From the NCBI RefSeq assembly GCF_012027355.1, contig NZ_SNUH01000001.1, positions 310,001 to 374,000 on the forward strand: 64,000 bases of DNA, written 5' to 3'. Under the pieces are notes generated by a model. It worked only from the letters and a program-made list of their open reading frames with translations, made no database searches and was not told the origin of the DNA. Every line of letters starts with the position of its first letter. Position 1 is the stretch's first letter. This DNA is from Thermococcus sp. M36. GTDB lineage: Archaea > Methanobacteriota_B > Thermococci > Thermococcales > Thermococcaceae. Shown piece by piece: positions 61,383 to 64,000 of the stretch. A program made the position numbers and the translations under genes.

Positions 61383-62546
61383 ATGAAGCGAACCCTCTAC
61401 CACCTCCATCTGCTCACATCGTCCCTCAGAATAGTGGGAGATGCAATCGAGAGCGTCGCCCTACCCTGGAGCCTGCTGGAGGGGACGGGCTCGCTGGTAA
61501 GCATCGGCGGTTTTGCGCTCTTCACGCATCTGCCGTGGGTCATCCTTCCCCCAATCCTCGGGAGAACTCTCGATAGAACGACCAAAAAGGTGAGGCTGGC
61601 CTTTCTGGCACTCATACTTCAGGCCCTGCTGGCGGTTCTCATAGTGCCGCTCTCCTCGAACGTTTGGGCGTTCTACCTCATCGTTTCGGGCATTTCAGCC
61701 CTCGACATCCTCCACCGCTACTACGGGTTTTCGCTAGTTGCCTCAATAACCCTTGACGAGTCCGAGCTCCAGGGACTGAACGCGACGCTGGCAACCGTTG
61801 GGAACGCCGTTTCTCTAATAGCCTTTCCCCTGGCCGGTCTCCTGGCTTACGGCTTCGGGATAAGGGCAATGCTCTTTGATGCAGCCCTCTTGATCCCCGG
61901 AGCGCTTACGCTGGTTCCGTATCTCAACGTTGAAGTGGGGAGGGAGAAGACGGACGAAGGGCTACCTGGGGAACCACTAGGCGTCAACAGGAGATTCGTG
62001 ATTGGGATCATCACCTCAGTGCTGCTCTTCAACTTCGCCCTCGGCTCATTTAGAATATTTGTCTTCGCCTCCCTGAGGGAACTTGCGGAGGGTAAGGTTC
62101 TCTACGGCCTCCTTCAGTCTCTCACAACGGCCGGAAGCCTCGTGGCAGTGGTGGGACTGGCGTATTTGGCCCGGAGAAGGCTGGCAGGTTTAAAGCGACC
62201 ACTGGTCGCGGGAATGCTCCTCCAGAGCCTCGCACTTCTCATTGTCGGCGTTCCAGCATTGATCGCGCTCTTCCCCGCGGTCTTCCTAGTGGGCTTCGGT
62301 GGGGAACTTCTCAACGTCTCCTTCGACAGCCTGATGCAGAGGTACATACCCCTTGAAAGCCTCGGAAAGGCGAGGGGAGTTTTTGACGCGCTAGTGACGC
62401 TGGTGATTCCTCTATCACAGATACTCTTTGCGTGGCTTGTGGAGAGGGGCACGACCGTTTTGAATGCCTCACTCCTCGCGGCGTTTATTGCGTTTCTGGC
62501 ATCTCTATTGTTTGTGTCCATGTTAGGATGTATGACAAAGGACTAG
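61383..62546 (+). CDS. MFS transporter
   Basis: A 387-aa major facilitator with about 11-12 hydrophobic segments; the first half begins at residue 10 and there is a charged loop near residues 180-205 (VEVGREKTDEGLPGEP). MFS motif A-like LGRTLDRTTKKVRLA lies near residue 60. ATG 61383 is 26-30 bp after the TATA-like TCTTTTAAATCC (61348-61359), so translation is probably leaderless. Substrate unknown. It is not a close copy of the one at 58245. Confidence 0.85.
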   Translation: MKRTLYHLHLLTSSLRIVGDAIESVALPWSLLEGTGSLVSIGGFALFTHLPWVILPPILGRTLDRTTKKVRLAFLALILQALLAVLIVPLSSNVWAFYLIVSGISALDILHRYYGFSLVASITLDESELQGLNATLATVGNAVSLIAFPLAGLLAYGFGIRAMLFDAALLIPGALTLVPYLNVEVGREKTDEGLPGEPLGVNRRFVIGIITSVLLFNFALGSFRIFVFASLRELAEGKVLYGLLQSLTTAGSLVAVVGLAYLARRRLAGLKRPLVAGMLLQSLALLIVGVPALIALFPAVFLVGFGGELLNVSFDSLMQRYIPLESLGKARGVFDALVTLVIPLSQILFAWLVERGTTVLNASLLAAFIAFLASLLFVSMLGCMTKD

Positions 62547-62618
62547 AGGGCCTGGCATCGCCACCACTCAAAAGGGTAAAGTTATAAATCTCAAAGCGTT
62601 ATTAACATGGGATGAGCC

Positions 62619-63482
62619 ATGGACAAAGACCTCAAAATCGTCATCCCCTTCGTCATTGTTTTTATCCTGCTCGTCCAGATTGCCCAGATGCACTACGAAA
62701 TCCGCGAGTTGCGCGGGGAGCTTGAAAGCCTTAAGGACCAGCAGGAGCAGTTTAGTCGAATTATCTGGGAGGAGTATAGAAGGGACATTTACGCCGCGAT
62801 TGACCACCTTAGAGAAACGCGGCCTGACATAATGGAGAAACTCGGAAACGTGTCCCTGACGGTCGGAAGCATCTTTTCTTGGAGCTTTGAAGCGGACTAC
62901 GATCCGAAAAAAGGTGTGTTCTGGATGTGGCACAATCTGAACGGATGGAAAGAGCGAGACGTTGTCTACGTCCGCGTTTCCGCTTACTACCCCTCGAACG
63001 GAAGTCGCGTGCCGGGCTTCCCGTGGATAACGTATCGGATCAATCACACCACTGGAGAGGTTCTGGGGATTACAGAGGACACGGCACAAGCGGCAGTCAT
63101 GCGAGCCTACTGGAAGCTCTTTGATAACATCAGCGCCACTCTCAGGATTGACCAAAACGAAAGCCGGGGGAGGTGCGGGGGTTCAGTGGGCTCGGTCGCG
63201 GACAAAGGGATCTGGCTTCACGTCGAGTTCGAATGCGTCTCAGCGGAAAACACTTCCCTCCGCTGGCTCATCATGGGGGAGGTGGATGAGCGAACCGGTG
63301 TTTTAAAGCGGCTTGAGATTACAAAGCCGTTTCCAGGGAGCTGTGAGAGGGATGATGAACTGAGAATTAGAGAACTCCTCGACAAGATCCCATTCCGCAA
63401 CGCAACTGTGGAGGGGATAAAGCAGAAAATTACAGATACTGCCGGAGGACTCATCTTCAACTTAACCTTCCCAAACCCATAA
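62619..63482 (+). CDS. Hypothetical membrane-anchored protein
   Basis: A 287-aa protein with one N-terminal membrane anchor (residues 6-24, KIVIPFVIVFILLVQIAQM), a short coiled part (EIRELRGELESLKDQQEQF) and an outer domain with NxS/T sites and scattered cysteines (RGRCGG, EFECVS, GSCERD). TATA-like AAGTTATAAATC is at 62578-62589. The aromatic-rich middle (WMWHNLNGWKERD) suggests a ligand-binding beta domain. No family recognised. Confidence 0.72.
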   Translation: MDKDLKIVIPFVIVFILLVQIAQMHYEIRELRGELESLKDQQEQFSRIIWEEYRRDIYAAIDHLRETRPDIMEKLGNVSLTVGSIFSWSFEADYDPKKGVFWMWHNLNGWKERDVVYVRVSAYYPSNGSRVPGFPWITYRINHTTGEVLGITEDTAQAAVMRAYWKLFDNISATLRIDQNESRGRCGGSVGSVADKGIWLHVEFECVSAENTSLRWLIMGEVDERTGVLKRLEITKPFPGSCERDDELRIRELLDKIPFRNATVEGIKQKITDTAGGLIFNLTFPNP

Positions 63483-63515
63483 ATTGGGACAACGTGAATT
63501 AAACTTGGTGATAAC

Positions 63516-64000
63516 ATGGAACCGCTCATCCGCGAGGCAAAGCCGGAGGACAGACCTTTTATCGAGGAGATTGCAAGGCTAACATGGGGCGGCGATGATT
63601 ACTTGGCGAGGGTTTTCGATGAGTGGGTCAAAGACGGGAACTTCTACGTCCTTGAGATTGATGGAAAGGTAATCGGCACGGCCAAGATGACGCTTCTCCC
63701 AGGGAAGGTCGGCTGGCTTGAAGGGCTGAGGGTTCACCCGGACTACAGGGGCAGGGGCTACGGGAGAAAGCTCCACAGCTTCATGCTAGAACTGGGCGAA
63801 AGGCTCGCCCGTGAGGGGAAGATTGAGGCCCTTGAGTTCTCCACGTACTTCCTGAACAGGGAGAGCATAGCCATGGCAAAGAAGGACGGCTTCTCGATAA
63901 TCGCGAAGTTCTTTAACCTGGGGGCGAGTGTAGAGACCTTTGAGCCGGAGGGGCCCCAGCCGGCGGAGCTGACTATGGAAGACCTGCCCTTCGGGATCGT
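63516..64000 (+). CDS. GNAT acetyltransferase, 3' end outside window
   Basis: Starts MEPLIREAKPEDRPFIEEIA with the GNAT first helix, then LEGLRVHPDYRGRGYGRKLH (acetyl-CoA-binding R/Q-x-x-G-x-G/A, about residues 68-87) and an IAMAKKDGF-type C-terminal strand. GGTGATAAC precedes ATG 63516. An extension past residue 140 (AELTMEDLPFG) indicates a longer, two-domain GNAT. The end is cut by the window. Confidence 0.88.
   Translation, partial: MEPLIREAKPEDRPFIEEIARLTWGGDDYLARVFDEWVKDGNFYVLEIDGKVIGTAKMTLLPGKVGWLEGLRVHPDYRGRGYGRKLHSFMLELGERLAREGKIEALEFSTYFLNRESIAMAKKDGFSIIAKFFNLGASVETFEPEGPQPAELTMEDLPFGI

Overview
The window is chromosomal DNA of a hyperthermophilic euryarchaeon of the order Thermococcales, most likely a GC-rich Thermococcus. 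The evidence is a dense archaeal gene set: TFB, FEN-1, aIF6, eL39/eL31/eL20(LX)/eS19, PDCD5, two CDC48/VAT ATPases, Hef, SMC/ScpA, PINA-type PIN-ATPase, ADP-forming acyl-CoA synthetase alpha and a Phr-type heat-shock operator. Archaeal TATA boxes, GGTGA-type ribosome binding sites and 4-bp ATGA overlaps support this. A CRISPR repeat of Pyrococcus/Thermococcus type and C/D box guide RNAs fit too. No rRNA or tRNA gene was seen.

Layout. 1-2.8 kb: Sm-like protein, MobB, a JAMM protease-like protein, two 49-aa look-alike proteins and a membrane protein. 2.9-5.9 kb: heat-shock unit hsp20-cdc48 behind a Phr-like operator. 6-8.7 kb: metallo-beta-lactamase protein divergent from an ABC exporter. 8.8-10.4 kb: methylmalonyl-CoA mutase catalytic subunit. 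10.5-13.5 kb: an AT-richer pair of unrecognised genes. 13.5-19.3 kb: translation and transcription block (eL39, eL31, aIF6, eL20, PP-loop ATPase, CRM protein, eS19, a frameshifted surface protein, PDCD5, TFB). 19.3-28 kb: FEN-1, PsiE-like protein with a C/D sRNA on its stop codon, acyl-CoA synthetase alpha, phosphoesterase, PRC-barrel protein, and a second cdc48 with an RNase H-fold gene. 28-43 kb: a Glu/Trp-rich mini-protein, MoeA, SerRS, nucleotidyltransferase, helical-repeat protein, Sua5, glycosyltransferase, surface protein, asparagine synthetase, GPN GTPase, MinD, PINA, two mini membrane proteins, a second C/D sRNA and Maf. 43.1-45.2 kb: leader and CRISPR array of 25 repeats without cas genes in the window. 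45.2-47.8 kb: PHP phosphoesterase and the B12-subunit/MeaB/epimerase operon. 48-53.2 kb: DUF835-like protein, SMC and ScpA. 53.2-58.2 kb: Hef, then a plastic zone with an IS200/IS605-type tnpB element and broken acetyltransferase genes. 58.2-64 kb: frameshifted MFS transporter, a wHTH regulator and its partner genes with a shared operator motif, methyltransferase, second MFS transporter, membrane-anchored protein and a partial GNAT.

How the genes work together. The mutase large subunit (8.8 kb) and the operon for its B12 subunit, MeaB and epimerase (46-47.8 kb) together make the methylmalonyl-CoA/succinyl-CoA interconversion system. Hsp20 and CDC48-1 form a protein-quality unit. SMC and ScpA form condensin. 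Hef, FEN-1 and PINA serve replication-fork and junction repair. The most notable non-coding items are two box C/D sRNAs (one apparently aimed at 23S rRNA and sharing an AT core promoter with maf), the orphan CRISPR array, a solitary IS605 right-end hairpin with compensatory base changes, an inverted-repeat operator around the wHTH gene promoter, and two homopolymer frameshifts.
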